Assembly: GCA_965546615.1 (NCBI GenBank)
Contig: CBEUVQ010000042.1
Location: forward strand, 1-16,892
DNA from: CBEUVQ01 sp965546615
Lineage (GTDB): Bacteria; Bacillota; Desulfotomaculia; Desulfotomaculales; Desulfohalotomaculaceae
Length of the DNA: 16,892 nucleotides
Direction: 5' to 3'
A model generated the notes under the pieces. That model was not told where the DNA came from and did not search any database. It saw nothing but the letters and a program-made list of their open reading frames with translations. Position 1 is the first letter of the stretch, and each line of letters begins with the position of its first letter. Position numbers and translations under genes: made by a program. Shown one piece after another: positions 1 through 7,644 of the stretch.

Positions 1-153
1 GTAGTGAGCTTGGACGGCAGAAAATCGGTTCGATTAAAAAATGTCGGACGGATTGAACAAGCTGAACAAATTGGTTTGGAGCTTGCCGAGCGATTGTTAG
101 CTGACGGAGCATATGAAATATTAGAACAAGTTCGCAAGGAGAATGGAGAATAA
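1..153 (+). CDS. hemC: Porphobilinogen deaminase (hydroxymethylbilane synthase), 3' end only
   Basis: This is the last 50 codons of a gene that starts before the window, open in frame 1 and ending in TAA at 151-153. The tail reads ...GLELAERLLADGAYEILEQVR, which resembles the C-terminal domain of HemC, where a G(A)xxIL segment closes the protein. HemC condenses four porphobilinogens into hydroxymethylbilane in the cytoplasm. The dipyrromethane-cofactor cysteine and catalytic aspartate lie upstream and cannot be seen. Identity rests on this short tail plus position directly before cobA-hemD, which uses the product; the intergenic gap is only 2 nt, so the two are almost certainly co-transcribed. 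Confidence 0.82.
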   Translation, partial: VVSLDGRKSVRLKNVGRIEQAEQIGLELAERLLADGAYEILEQVRKENGE

Positions 154-155
154 AT

Positions 156-1667
156 ATGGATAAAGGCATTGTTTATCTTGTCGGTGCCGGGCCGGGCGAC
201 CCGGGATTAATTACTGTTAAAGGTATGGAATGCATAAAAAAGGCTGACGTATTGGTGTACGACCGTTTGGCAGGAACAAGGCTGATTACTTTTGCCAAAC
301 CTGATGCGGAATTAATTTACGTTGGCAAGTCACCTGTGCGCCATGCCATGAAACAGCATGAAATTAATCAACTGCTGGTGGATAAAGCTAAACAGGGATT
401 AACCGTTACCCGCTTAAAAGGCGGCGACCCTTTTGTGTACGGGCGCGGTGGAGAAGAGGCGGAAACGCTGGTAGAAAACGGTATAAAATTTGAAGTAGTG
501 CCGGGCATTACTTCGGCGGTAGCGGTACCTGCCTACGCCGGTATACCGGTTACTCACCGCGATGCCACCAGCAGCCTCGCCATTATCACCGGCAACGAAG
601 ATCCAACGAAAGAAGATTCAAATATTGCCTGGGACAAAATATCCACCGGCATCGGCACGCTGGTTTTTTTAATGGGTATGGGCAACCTGTCGATGATTTG
701 TGCAAAACTGACGGAATACGGCCGCAGCCCGGAAACACCGGTGGCATTGGTGCGCTGGGGCACAAGACCGGAACAGCGTACGCTGGTGGGTACATTAAAA
801 GATATTGCTCGAAAAGCGGCGGAAGCTAACTTTAAAAACCCGGCAGTGATTGTGGTTGGTGAAGTGGTGAAGCTTCGGGAAAAATTAGCTTGGTTTGAAA
901 ACAAACCACTGTTTGGAAAACGGGTATTGGTTACCCGTTCGCGTGAGCAGGCAAGCGTTCTCTCCCGAAAGATTGAGCAGTTGGGCGGGGAGCCTTGGGA
1001 GTTTCCCACCATTGATGTGATTGAACCGGAGGATTATACCCCGCTGGATACTGCCGTTTCCAACTTAGCAGCTTACCAATGGGTGATTTTTACCAGCGTT
1101 AACGGAGTAAAATATTTCTTTAACCGCCTGCGTGCCATGAAAAAGGATGTGCGGGCTTTGAACGGCGTAAAAATATGCGCCATTGGTCCCAAAACGAGGG
1201 AAGCGCTGGAAGAACGAGGCTTGATGGTTGATTATGTACCCGGGGAATACCGGGCGGAAGAAATAATTGCCGGGTTAACCGGAAAGGTAAAACCGGGAGA
1301 TCGCATCCTGCTGCCTCGGGCAGATATTGCGCGCAGGATACTGCCGGAGGCTTTGACTGAGATGGGAGCAGAGGCGGATGAAGTTACTGCCTACCGCACT
1401 GTTTTGGGGGCAGGAAATGCCAAACTGCTTAGAGAAATGTTAGAGCAGAAAAAAATCAACGTTATCACTTTTACCAGTTCTTCCACAGTGCGCAACTTTG
1501 TAAAATTAATTGGTGCTGACAACTTAACCGATCTGTTAAGCGGGGTTATGGTTGCCAGCATCGGACCGATAACTTCAAATACCGCCCGTGAGTTAGGTAT
1601 TGATGTGACGGTGGAAGCAAGCGAATACACTATAAACGGTTTGATTGATGCAATAGTTAAATCATAG
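156..1667 (+). CDS. cobA-hemD: Fused uroporphyrinogen-III C-methyltransferase / uroporphyrinogen-III synthase (CobA-HemD)
   Basis: A 503-residue two-domain fusion. Residues about 1-245 are the SAM-dependent CobA/SUMT domain: the VGAGPGDPG loop at 9-17, VYDRLAG near 34-40, RLKGGDPFVYGRGGEE at 86-101, and the VVPGITSAVAVPAYAGIPVTHR stretch. Residues about 253-503 are HemD, beginning GKRVLVTRSREQ and containing VIFTSVNGV and ITFTSSSTVRNF. HemD closes hydroxymethylbilane to uroporphyrinogen III, and CobA methylates it twice to precorrin-2, the route to siroheme and then to heme by the Ahb pathway. The ATG at 156 has GGAG at 145-148, 7 nt upstream, inside the hemC end. CobA-HemD fusions of this length are common in anaerobic Bacillota. 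All key motifs look intact. The length and both domain boundaries argue against it being a bifunctional CysG. Confidence 0.95.
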   Translation: MDKGIVYLVGAGPGDPGLITVKGMECIKKADVLVYDRLAGTRLITFAKPDAELIYVGKSPVRHAMKQHEINQLLVDKAKQGLTVTRLKGGDPFVYGRGGEEAETLVENGIKFEVVPGITSAVAVPAYAGIPVTHRDATSSLAIITGNEDPTKEDSNIAWDKISTGIGTLVFLMGMGNLSMICAKLTEYGRSPETPVALVRWGTRPEQRTLVGTLKDIARKAAEANFKNPAVIVVGEVVKLREKLAWFENKPLFGKRVLVTRSREQASVLSRKIEQLGGEPWEFPTIDVIEPEDYTPLDTAVSNLAAYQWVIFTSVNGVKYFFNRLRAMKKDVRALNGVKICAIGPKTREALEERGLMVDYVPGEYRAEEIIAGLTGKVKPGDRILLPRADIARRILPEALTEMGAEADEVTAYRTVLGAGNAKLLREMLEQKKINVITFTSSSTVRNFVKLIGADNLTDLLSGVMVASIGPITSNTARELGIDVTVEASEYTINGLIDAIVKS

Positions 1668-1741
1668 TTGACAGTGCCTGCCCGCGCTGCAGCAAAATGT
1701 TACATCAACCACGCTTCTAAAAGAGAGGAGCACATTTATTA

Positions 1742-2914
1742 ATGATTAGTGTAAGTAAGTTACTCTGCGGCACCGAAAATTTTGGCGATACTTTAAGATA
1801 TTCTCAAGATTCTCATCAGCAGCTGCACGGTACCCATGGCGGCCACGGCCCGGTAGTGGTGTGGAACGTTACCCGCACCTGCAACTTAAGATGCATGCAC
1901 TGCTATTCAAATTCAGATGCCAAAGAGTACGTCGATGAAATGACTACCGCTGAAAGTAAAAAGTTTATTGATGATCTGGCTGAGTTTAACGTACCGGTAA
2001 TTCTTTTTTCCGGCGGTGAACCGCTCATTCGTCCCGATTTCTTTGAGCTGGCCGGTTATGCCCGGGAAAAGGGTTTAAGGGTGACGATATCTACCAACGG
2101 TACGCTGATTACCCCGGAGGTAGCGCAAAAAATTAAAGATATCGGTGTAGGTTATGTCGGCATTAGTTTAGACGGCATCGGGAAAAATAATGACCGCTTT
2201 CGCGGCAAAAAAGGTGCTTTTGATGCCGCTTTAAACGGTATCCGCAACTGCTTGGCCGTTGAGCAAAAAGTGGGCCTGCGGTTTACAATCAATCGGCATA
2301 ATATCAACGAGTTAAATCAAATTTTTGACCTGCTGGAAGAAGAAAACATCCCTCGGGCATGCTTTTATCATTTAGTGTATTCCGGCAGGGCGAGCCACAT
2401 GATTGATGAAGATATTAGTCACCAAGAAACCAGGGACGCATTGGACTTAATTATCAACCGTACCGAAGACTTTCACCGCCGAGGATTAAATAAAGAAATA
2501 TTGACGGTAGATAATCATGCCGATGCTGTTTATATTTACTTAAAGCTGAAAGAAAAAGATGCTGCGCGTGCAGAAAAAGCGTGGCAGCTGTTAAAAAGAA
2601 ACGGCGGCAACCGTACCGGTATTGCCATCGGCCAAGTGGATTGGAGCGGCAACGTACATGCTGACCAATTTACCCAAAACCACACCTTTGGCAACGTTAA
2701 AGAACGGAAGTTCAGCGAAATTTGGACGGACACCGCTAACCCGATTTTGGCCGGTTTAAAAAACAGAAAACCGCTGCTAACCGGCCGCTGTGCCCGCTGC
2801 AGGTGGCTGGATGTATGCAACGGTAACTTTAGGGCACGGGCAGAAGCAGTTTACAATGACTTTTGGGCTTCCGATCCTGCCTGTTACCTTACTGACGAAG
2901 AAATTGCCAAGTAA
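1742..2914 (+). CDS. ahbC: AhbC-type radical SAM enzyme (12,18-didecarboxysiroheme deacetylase, NirJ1-like)
   Basis: A 390-residue radical SAM protein. The cluster-binding CxxxCxxC is C47-C51-C54 (TCNLRCMHCYS), followed by SGGEP and STNGTLIT motifs. The C-terminal region carries C350-x2-C353-x5-C359 and C381, a twitch/SPASM-type auxiliary cluster pattern. The start MISVSKLLCGTENFGDTLRY with a His-rich linker (H25, H29, H32, H35) is what I associate with the AhbC/NirJ1 subgroup rather than AhbD. AhbC removes the two acetate side chains of didecarboxysiroheme to give Fe-coproporphyrin III. Assignment of C versus D between the two radical SAM genes here uses this N-terminal extension and length (390 versus 330 aa). 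The gene follows a 74-nt gap after cobA-hemD; GAGAGGAG at about 1722-1729 is the ribosome binding site, with a somewhat long spacer. NirJ of heme d1 synthesis is a relative, but no nir genes are present. Confidence 0.88.
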   Translation: MISVSKLLCGTENFGDTLRYSQDSHQQLHGTHGGHGPVVVWNVTRTCNLRCMHCYSNSDAKEYVDEMTTAESKKFIDDLAEFNVPVILFSGGEPLIRPDFFELAGYAREKGLRVTISTNGTLITPEVAQKIKDIGVGYVGISLDGIGKNNDRFRGKKGAFDAALNGIRNCLAVEQKVGLRFTINRHNINELNQIFDLLEEENIPRACFYHLVYSGRASHMIDEDISHQETRDALDLIINRTEDFHRRGLNKEILTVDNHADAVYIYLKLKEKDAARAEKAWQLLKRNGGNRTGIAIGQVDWSGNVHADQFTQNHTFGNVKERKFSEIWTDTANPILAGLKNRKPLLTGRCARCRWLDVCNGNFRARAEAVYNDFWASDPACYLTDEEIAK

Positions 2915-3009
2915 AACATTCTCAAAAAATGTAAGTGATTTCGCGTGTTAATATGAAACACTGCTGATAAGAACTAAATAATAAATATTTTAAAGGCGGT
3001 GAAGTTAAA

Positions 3010-3999
3010 ATGCCTTTTTTTCCTAACCTGCGAATGCGCCGACTTCGCTCCGGCGCAAACATGCGCCGCTTGGTGCGCGAAAACCACTTAAGGGTAGATG
3101 ACTTGATATATCCGGTGTTTGTCATGCCGGGCGAAGGCATTAAAAAGCCTGTTTCTTCAATGCCGGGGGTTTACAATTTTTCTGTTGACCAACTGCTGGT
3201 TGAGCTGCAAAAAATTGTTGAGTTGGGTATTCCCGGTGTTATTGTCTTCGGTGTGTTAGAAGAACACCAAAAAGATGACGTCGGTTCCGGTGCTTATGAT
3301 GATAACGGTATCGTGCAGCAGGCGGTGCGGGCGATTAAAGAAAAATATCCGCAGCTTTTAGTTATTACCGATGTGTGCATGTGCGAATTTACCAGTCATG
3401 GACACTGCGGCATCATCAAAAATAATGATGTTGATAACGATGCCACTTTAGAGCTTTTGGCTAAATCGGCGTTAAGCCATGTTAATGCCGGTGCGGATAT
3501 TGTTGCGCCGTCCGATATGATGGACGGCCGGGTAGCGGCAATTCGCAAAATGCTCGACCAAAACGGCTGGGAGCATATTCCTATTATGGCTTACTCGGCC
3601 AAATATGCTTCTGCCTACTATGGGCCGTTTAGGGAGGCGGCTTCTTCAGCACCACAGTTCGGTGACCGTCAAACCTACCAAATGGACCCTGCCAACACCA
3701 ATGAAGCACTGCGGGAAACAATGCTGGACATTGAAGAAGGAGCGGATATCGTGATGGTTAAACCCGGCCTTGCTTATATGGATGTACTGCGCCGGGTAAA
3801 GGACGAATTTCGATATCCAACAGCGGTATATAATGTCAGCGGTGAGTATGCGATGGTGAAAGCGGCAGCCCAAAACGGTTGGGTTGATGAAAAGCGCATT
3901 GTATTAGAAACCCTGACTGCTTTTAAACGGGCGGGTGCTGATATAATTATTACCTATCATGCCATTGATGCCGCCCGCTGGTTGAAGGAGAGCGAATAA
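3010..3999 (+). CDS. hemB: Delta-aminolevulinic acid dehydratase (porphobilinogen synthase)
   Basis: A 329-residue TIM-barrel enzyme of the normal HemB length. It condenses two 5-aminolevulinate molecules to porphobilinogen in the cytoplasm. The two active-site lysines are K198 (MAYSAKYASAYYGPFREA) and K251 (IVMVKPG). The zinc-type cysteine triad C123, C125 and C133 (DVCMCEFTSHGHC) is present, so this is a Zn-dependent rather than purely Mg-dependent form. The start MPFFPNLRMRRLR matches the family N-terminus, and AAAGGCGGTG about 8 nt before the ATG is the ribosome binding site. A 95-nt gap separates it from ahbC, and its stop abuts the ahbD ATG, indicating coupled translation downstream. 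Confidence 0.97.
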   Translation: MPFFPNLRMRRLRSGANMRRLVRENHLRVDDLIYPVFVMPGEGIKKPVSSMPGVYNFSVDQLLVELQKIVELGIPGVIVFGVLEEHQKDDVGSGAYDDNGIVQQAVRAIKEKYPQLLVITDVCMCEFTSHGHCGIIKNNDVDNDATLELLAKSALSHVNAGADIVAPSDMMDGRVAAIRKMLDQNGWEHIPIMAYSAKYASAYYGPFREAASSAPQFGDRQTYQMDPANTNEALRETMLDIEEGADIVMVKPGLAYMDVLRRVKDEFRYPTAVYNVSGEYAMVKAAAQNGWVDEKRIVLETLTAFKRAGADIIITYHAIDAARWLKESE

Positions 4000-4992
4000 A
4001 TGATTATTTCTTGGAACACTACCAATGCCTGCAATCTTTACTGTGAGCATTGTTACCGCGATGCCGGAGCAAAAGCGGATGAAGAATTAAATACAGCTGA
4101 AGCCAAAGCGCTGCTGGATGAAATTGCCAAAGCGGGTTTTAAAATTATGATTTTTAGCGGCGGTGAGCCGCTGATGCGTGAGGATATTTTTGAGCTGGTC
4201 GCTTATGCTAAATCTGTCGGTTTGCGCCCGGTGTTTGGTACCAACGGCACACTAATCACTCCGGAAGTGGCGCGGCGCTTAAAAGAAGCAGGTGCATTGT
4301 GTATGGGAATCAGCCTGGACAGTGTTGATCCTGCCAAGCATGACAAGTTTCGAGCCACTGAAGGGGCATGGGAAGCGGCGGTGCGCGGAATGAGAAATTG
4401 TCGGGAAGCAGGACTGCCTTTTCAGGTGCATACCACAGTAGTGGATTGGAATTACGCCGAAGTGGAAGAGTTAACCGATTTTGCAGTAAACGAAGGAGCA
4501 CAAGCGCATCATATCTTCTTTTTGGTGCCTACCGGACGGGCGGCGAATATTGAGCAGGAGTCGCTGCGGGCGGAGCAGTATGAAAAATTACTGCATCGCA
4601 TTATGAAAAAACAAAAAGAAGTAAATATTGAGTTAAAGCCTACCTGTGCACCTCAATTTATGCGCATTGCCAAACAAATGGGCTTAAACATGCGCTTTAC
4701 CAAAGGCTGCCTTGCCGGTACCGCCTACTGCATCATCAATCCCAGAGGAGATGTGCAGCCCTGTGCTTATTTGAATATTCAGGTGGGCAACGTGCGCGAG
4801 AAACCGTTCAGTGAAATTTGGCGTGACAATGAAGTATTTAACCGTCTGCGCACTGAAAAACTGCAGGGGGGATGCGGCGGCTGCCGCTATAATGATATTT
4901 GCGGCGGCTGTCGGGCGAGAGCATATGTTTATCACGGTGATTTTATGGCTGAAGAACCATGGTGTCTGTATCATGGGCGCAAAGGATATTAG
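4000..4992 (+). CDS. ahbD: AhbD-type radical SAM heme synthase (Fe-coproporphyrin III decarboxylase, NirJ2-like)
   Basis: A 330-residue radical SAM protein with the [4Fe-4S] motif C11-C15-C18 (ACNLYCEHCYR) right at the N-terminus, GGEP at 54-57 and GTNGTLIT near 80-87. A full SPASM-like cysteine set follows: C216, C237, C244, C255, C292, C295, C301, C304 and C322 (GCGGCRYNDICGGCRARA). AhbD oxidatively decarboxylates two propionates of Fe-coproporphyrin III to the vinyl groups of heme b, the last step of the siroheme-dependent pathway. Its ATG directly follows the hemB TAA with no gap. Absence of the long AhbC-type N-terminal extension and linkage to ahbA/ahbB support AhbD. Other SPASM proteins (peptide maturases) look similar, but no precursor peptide gene is nearby. 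Confidence 0.88.
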   Translation: MIISWNTTNACNLYCEHCYRDAGAKADEELNTAEAKALLDEIAKAGFKIMIFSGGEPLMREDIFELVAYAKSVGLRPVFGTNGTLITPEVARRLKEAGALCMGISLDSVDPAKHDKFRATEGAWEAAVRGMRNCREAGLPFQVHTTVVDWNYAEVEELTDFAVNEGAQAHHIFFLVPTGRAANIEQESLRAEQYEKLLHRIMKKQKEVNIELKPTCAPQFMRIAKQMGLNMRFTKGCLAGTAYCIINPRGDVQPCAYLNIQVGNVREKPFSEIWRDNEVFNRLRTEKLQGGCGGCRYNDICGGCRARAYVYHGDFMAEEPWCLYHGRKGY

Positions 4993-5018
4993 AATCTAAT
5001 AAAGTTTGAGGTAGATAA

Positions 5019-5480
5019 ATGAAGTTAGATACTATTGATCGAAAGCTGTTGAATTTAGTGCAAACTCAGTTTCCGATAGTTAAAGAACCTTACAAACAGT
5101 TGGCTCAGCAGCTGAATATTACTGAAGAAGAAGTTTTAAAACGGTTGGAGAGTTTGCAGAAGCGGGATATTATTCGCCGTTTGGGTGGTATCTTTAATTC
5201 GCGCAGCTTGGGTTACAAAGGTACGCTGGTAGGAATGAAAGTTCCTGAAGAACGTTTAGACGAAGCTGCGGCGGTGATTAACAGTTATCCCGGGGTTACT
5301 CATAACTACCTACGCGACCACGAATATAACATGTGGTTTACGATATTGGCAGATTCACCGGAAAGAGTAGAAAAAATACTGCAGGAAATTACCACTAAAA
5401 CCGGCATTACAGAGATATTGAATTTGCCGGCAGAAAAATATTTTAAAGTAATGGTAAATTTTGATGTTGATGAGGTGTAA
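5019..5480 (+). CDS. ahbA: Siroheme decarboxylase subunit AhbA (Lrp/AsnC-like fold)
   Basis: A 153-residue protein with an Lrp/AsnC arrangement: an N-terminal winged helix (about residues 1-55, DTIDRKLLNLVQ ... LAQQLNITEEEVLKRLESLQKRDIIRRLGG) and a C-terminal ferredoxin-like domain with YPGVTHNYLRDHEYNMWFTI around 90-110. The family, together with AhbB, removes the C12 and C18 acetate carboxylates of siroheme, giving didecarboxysiroheme. In AhbAB and NirDLGH proteins the helix-turn-helix region is retained from regulators, and in some members heme binding suggests feedback. GAGGT precedes the ATG. The gene is followed by ahbB after one base. It could be misread as a generic Lrp regulator; the heme operon context and paired paralogue make the enzyme call strong. 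A versus B naming follows gene order. Confidence 0.9.
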   Translation: MKLDTIDRKLLNLVQTQFPIVKEPYKQLAQQLNITEEEVLKRLESLQKRDIIRRLGGIFNSRSLGYKGTLVGMKVPEERLDEAAAVINSYPGVTHNYLRDHEYNMWFTILADSPERVEKILQEITTKTGITEILNLPAEKYFKVMVNFDVDEV

Positions 5481-5481
5481 T

Positions 5482-5961
5482 ATGCTCACCAAATTGGAAA
5501 AAGATATTATTCGTGAATTACAGGCCGGGCTGCCTTTGGTATCCCGGCCGTTTGCGGAATTAGCATCCAAACTGAATATTACTGAAGAAGAACTGCTGCA
5601 GAAGGTTTCGGAATTAAAGGCAAAAGGCTGCTTAAGACGCATTGGGGCCGCTTTGCGCCATCAAAAAGTTGGTTTTACCGCCAACGCGATGGTGGTTTGG
5701 CGGGTGCCGGAAGAAAGAATCGATGAAGTGGGACGTAAATTAGCAGCGAGGCCGGAAGTTACCCACTGCTATCAGCGCAAAACTTATCAAAACTGGCGGT
5801 ATAATTTATACACTATGATTCATCAGCAGTCTAAAGAGAGATGTTATGCTTTAGCTAAAGAGCTGGCAGACGAAGCAGGAGTGACAGATTATCAGCTGCT
5901 TTTTAGCACTAAAGAGCTGAAGAAAAGCAGCATGAAGTACTTTATGGACAACAATCAGTAA
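5482..5961 (+). CDS. ahbB: Siroheme decarboxylase subunit AhbB (Lrp/AsnC-like fold)
   Basis: A 159-residue paralogue of the preceding gene. The reading frame is open back to 5461, but the ATG at 5482 is chosen because GAGGTG (5472-5477) sits 4 nt upstream within the ahbA end; start and upstream stop are separated by one base. Domains: winged helix (LTKLEKDIIRELQ ... LASKLNITEEELLQKVSELKAKGCLRRIGA) and a ferredoxin-like domain with RPEVTHCYQRKTYQNWRYNLYTMIH. It is expected to form a heterodimer with AhbA, with the HCYxR and NWxYN region at the siroheme pocket. It shares an exact 21-nt stretch with ahbA over the LNITEEE codons. Confidence 0.9.
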   Translation: MLTKLEKDIIRELQAGLPLVSRPFAELASKLNITEEELLQKVSELKAKGCLRRIGAALRHQKVGFTANAMVVWRVPEERIDEVGRKLAARPEVTHCYQRKTYQNWRYNLYTMIHQQSKERCYALAKELADEAGVTDYQLLFSTKELKKSSMKYFMDNNQ

Positions 5962-5983
5962 TTATAAGGAGGAATGTTGATCT

Positions 5984-7273
5984 ATGCAAAACGGTACCGA
6001 CAGGTCTAAGCAGTTATTCGCTGAGGCGCAACAGTATATACCCGGTGGGGTGAACAGCCCGGTGCGTGCTTTTAAATCTGTTGGCGGTGATCCCCTGTTT
6101 ATCGACCGCGGCAGCGGATCTTATATTTGGGATGTTGACGGCAACCGCTATATTGATTATGTTGGCTCTTGGGGACCGCTGATTTTAGGCCACTGTCATC
6201 CGGCTGTAACAGAAGCTTTACATAGTTATTTAGCAAAGGGAACCAGCTATGGAGCACCCACAGAATTAGAAACTACGCTCGCTAAGATGGTGGTGGATGC
6301 TGTTCCGTCGGTGGACATGGTGCGGATGGTGAATTCCGGCACTGAGGCTACCATGAGTGCGCTGCGTCTTGCCAGGGGCTATACCGGCCGAAACAAAATA
6401 GTTAAATTTGAAGGCTGTTATCACGGTCATGCTGATTTTCTGCTGATTAAAGCCGGCTCAGGTGCTCTTACTTTAGGTGTGCCGACCAGCCCGGGTGTGC
6501 CGACAAGTATTGCCCAAAACACTATTACCGCACCTTATAATGATTTAGAAACACTGAAAGAAATCTTTGCCCAAGAGGGGGAAGATATTGCTGCGGTAAT
6601 TATTGAACCGGTGGCAGGTAACATGGGGGTTGTGCCGCCGCAGCCCGGTTACTTGGAAGGATTGAGAGAATTAACTAAGAGATACGGCAGCTTATTGATT
6701 TTTGATGAGGTAATGACCGGTTTTCGGGTAAGCTATCACTGCGCGCAGGCACTGTATAATATTGAACCGGATTTAACCTGTTTTGGTAAAATTATCGGGG
6801 GCGGACTGCCGGTAGGTGCATACGGTGGTAAGAGAGAAATTATGGAGCATATTGCGCCGTCCGGACCGATATACCAAGCCGGCACGCTTTCCGGTAACCC
6901 GCTGGCAATGACTGCCGGTATTGCTACATTAACCGAGCTGGCTAAACCGGGAGTGTATGAAGAGCTGGAGAGAAAAACTGCTAAACTGTCAGAGGGATTG
7001 GCAGCCGCTGCTGCTGAAGCAGGAGTAGAAGTAAGCATGAATCGCGTAGGCGCTATGATGTGTACCTTCTTTACAAACCAACCGGTAGTTGATTTTGCTT
7101 CTGCCTGCAGCTCGGATAGCGAAAAGTTTGGTAAGTTTTTCCGGGCGATGCTGGAAGAAGGCGTTTACCTTGCTCCTTCCCAGTTTGAAGCAGCATTTAT
7201 GTCAACCGCCCACAGTGATGAGGATATTGAATTTACCATTGAAGCAGCCAGAAAGGCATTTAAAAAACTATAA
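5984..7273 (+). CDS. hemL: Glutamate-1-semialdehyde 2,1-aminomutase
   Basis: A 429-residue PLP-dependent class III aminotransferase of typical HemL length. It converts glutamate-1-semialdehyde, made by HemA from Glu-tRNA, to 5-aminolevulinate. The family start YIPGGVNSPVRAFK is present. VNSGTEATMSALRLARG binds the cofactor phosphate, FDEVMTGFR holds the PLP-binding aspartate (D241), and K269 in CFGKIIGGGLPVGAYGG is the Schiff-base lysine. AAGGAGGA at about 5967-5974 is a strong ribosome binding site for the ATG at 5984. It lies 22 nt after ahbB in the same operon, so the first and last enzymes of the pathway are co-expressed. HemA (glutamyl-tRNA reductase) is not in the window. Confidence 0.97.
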   Translation: MQNGTDRSKQLFAEAQQYIPGGVNSPVRAFKSVGGDPLFIDRGSGSYIWDVDGNRYIDYVGSWGPLILGHCHPAVTEALHSYLAKGTSYGAPTELETTLAKMVVDAVPSVDMVRMVNSGTEATMSALRLARGYTGRNKIVKFEGCYHGHADFLLIKAGSGALTLGVPTSPGVPTSIAQNTITAPYNDLETLKEIFAQEGEDIAAVIIEPVAGNMGVVPPQPGYLEGLRELTKRYGSLLIFDEVMTGFRVSYHCAQALYNIEPDLTCFGKIIGGGLPVGAYGGKREIMEHIAPSGPIYQAGTLSGNPLAMTAGIATLTELAKPGVYEELERKTAKLSEGLAAAAAEAGVEVSMNRVGAMMCTFFTNQPVVDFASACSSDSEKFGKFFRAMLEEGVYLAPSQFEAAFMSTAHSDEDIEFTIEAARKAFKKL

Positions 7274-7293
7274 ATGACGAGGAGGAAAAAGTA

Positions 7294-7608
7294 ATGTTAA
7301 TTACCACTACTCAAGCCATCGAAGGACGTCCGGTGCGGGAGTATCTGGGTATTGTCAACGGCGAAGCAATTATGGGGGCTAATGTTGTGCGGGATATCTT
7401 TGCCAGCATTACCGACATTGTGGGCGGCAGATCAGGTGCTTACGAAAGTAAACTTGCTCAGGCCAGAGAAATTGCGCTGGAAGAAATGGCTTCACGTGCG
7501 CGCAGCAAAGGAGCCAACGCCATTGTGGCTGTGGACTTGGATTACGAAGTAATACGCGAAGGCATGCTGATGGTTACCGCAAGCGGTACCGCAGTTAAGA
7601 TTGATTAA
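7294..7608 (+). CDS. YbjQ/UPF0145 family protein, last gene of the heme operon
   Basis: A 104-residue protein of the YbjQ (heavy-metal-binding domain, UPF0145) family. Recognisable features are the start MLITTTQAIEGRPVREYLGIVNGE, the GANVVRDIFASITDIVGGRSGAYE segment, REIALEEMASRARSKGANAIV, and the closing GMLMVTASGTAVKI. Family members form small oligomers; a metal-binding role has been proposed but no biochemical function is established. There are no cysteines, so any metal site would use other ligands. It begins 20 nt after hemL behind GAGGAGG and its stop codon lies in the terminator stem, so it is the last gene of the heme operon. A role in heme or tetrapyrrole handling is an inference from position only. 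Confidence 0.85.
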   Translation: MLITTTQAIEGRPVREYLGIVNGEAIMGANVVRDIFASITDIVGGRSGAYESKLAQAREIALEEMASRARSKGANAIVAVDLDYEVIREGMLMVTASGTAVKID

Positions 7609-7644
7609 AATTATGGGGCGGTTTTTATACCGCCCCATAATTTT
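7607..7644. terminator. Bidirectional intrinsic terminator between the heme operon and cheW
   Basis: A perfect 16-bp stem, AAAATTATGGGGCGGT (7607-7622) against its complement (7629-7644), with a 6-nt loop TTTTAT. The A/T-rich outer part supplies a U-tract in either direction. It overlaps the stop codons of both the YbjQ-family gene on the + strand and cheW on the - strand, so it serves both converging transcripts. Confidence 0.93.

Noticed and set aside
1668..1698. TTGACA just after the cobA-hemD stop as an internal promoter
   Set aside because: The only -10 candidate (CAAAAT, 19-nt spacer) is weak, so an internal promoter is not supported.
2917..2961. Short hairpins (ACATT/AATGT and GTGTT/AACAC) between ahbC and hemB as terminator or regulator
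   Set aside because: The stems are five AT-rich pairs without a T-run, expected by chance, and the operon clearly continues.
5461..5481. Upstream starts (TTG or ATG at 5461-5470) for ahbB
   Set aside because: They would overlap ahbA and lack a ribosome binding site, whereas GAGGTG fits the ATG at 5482.
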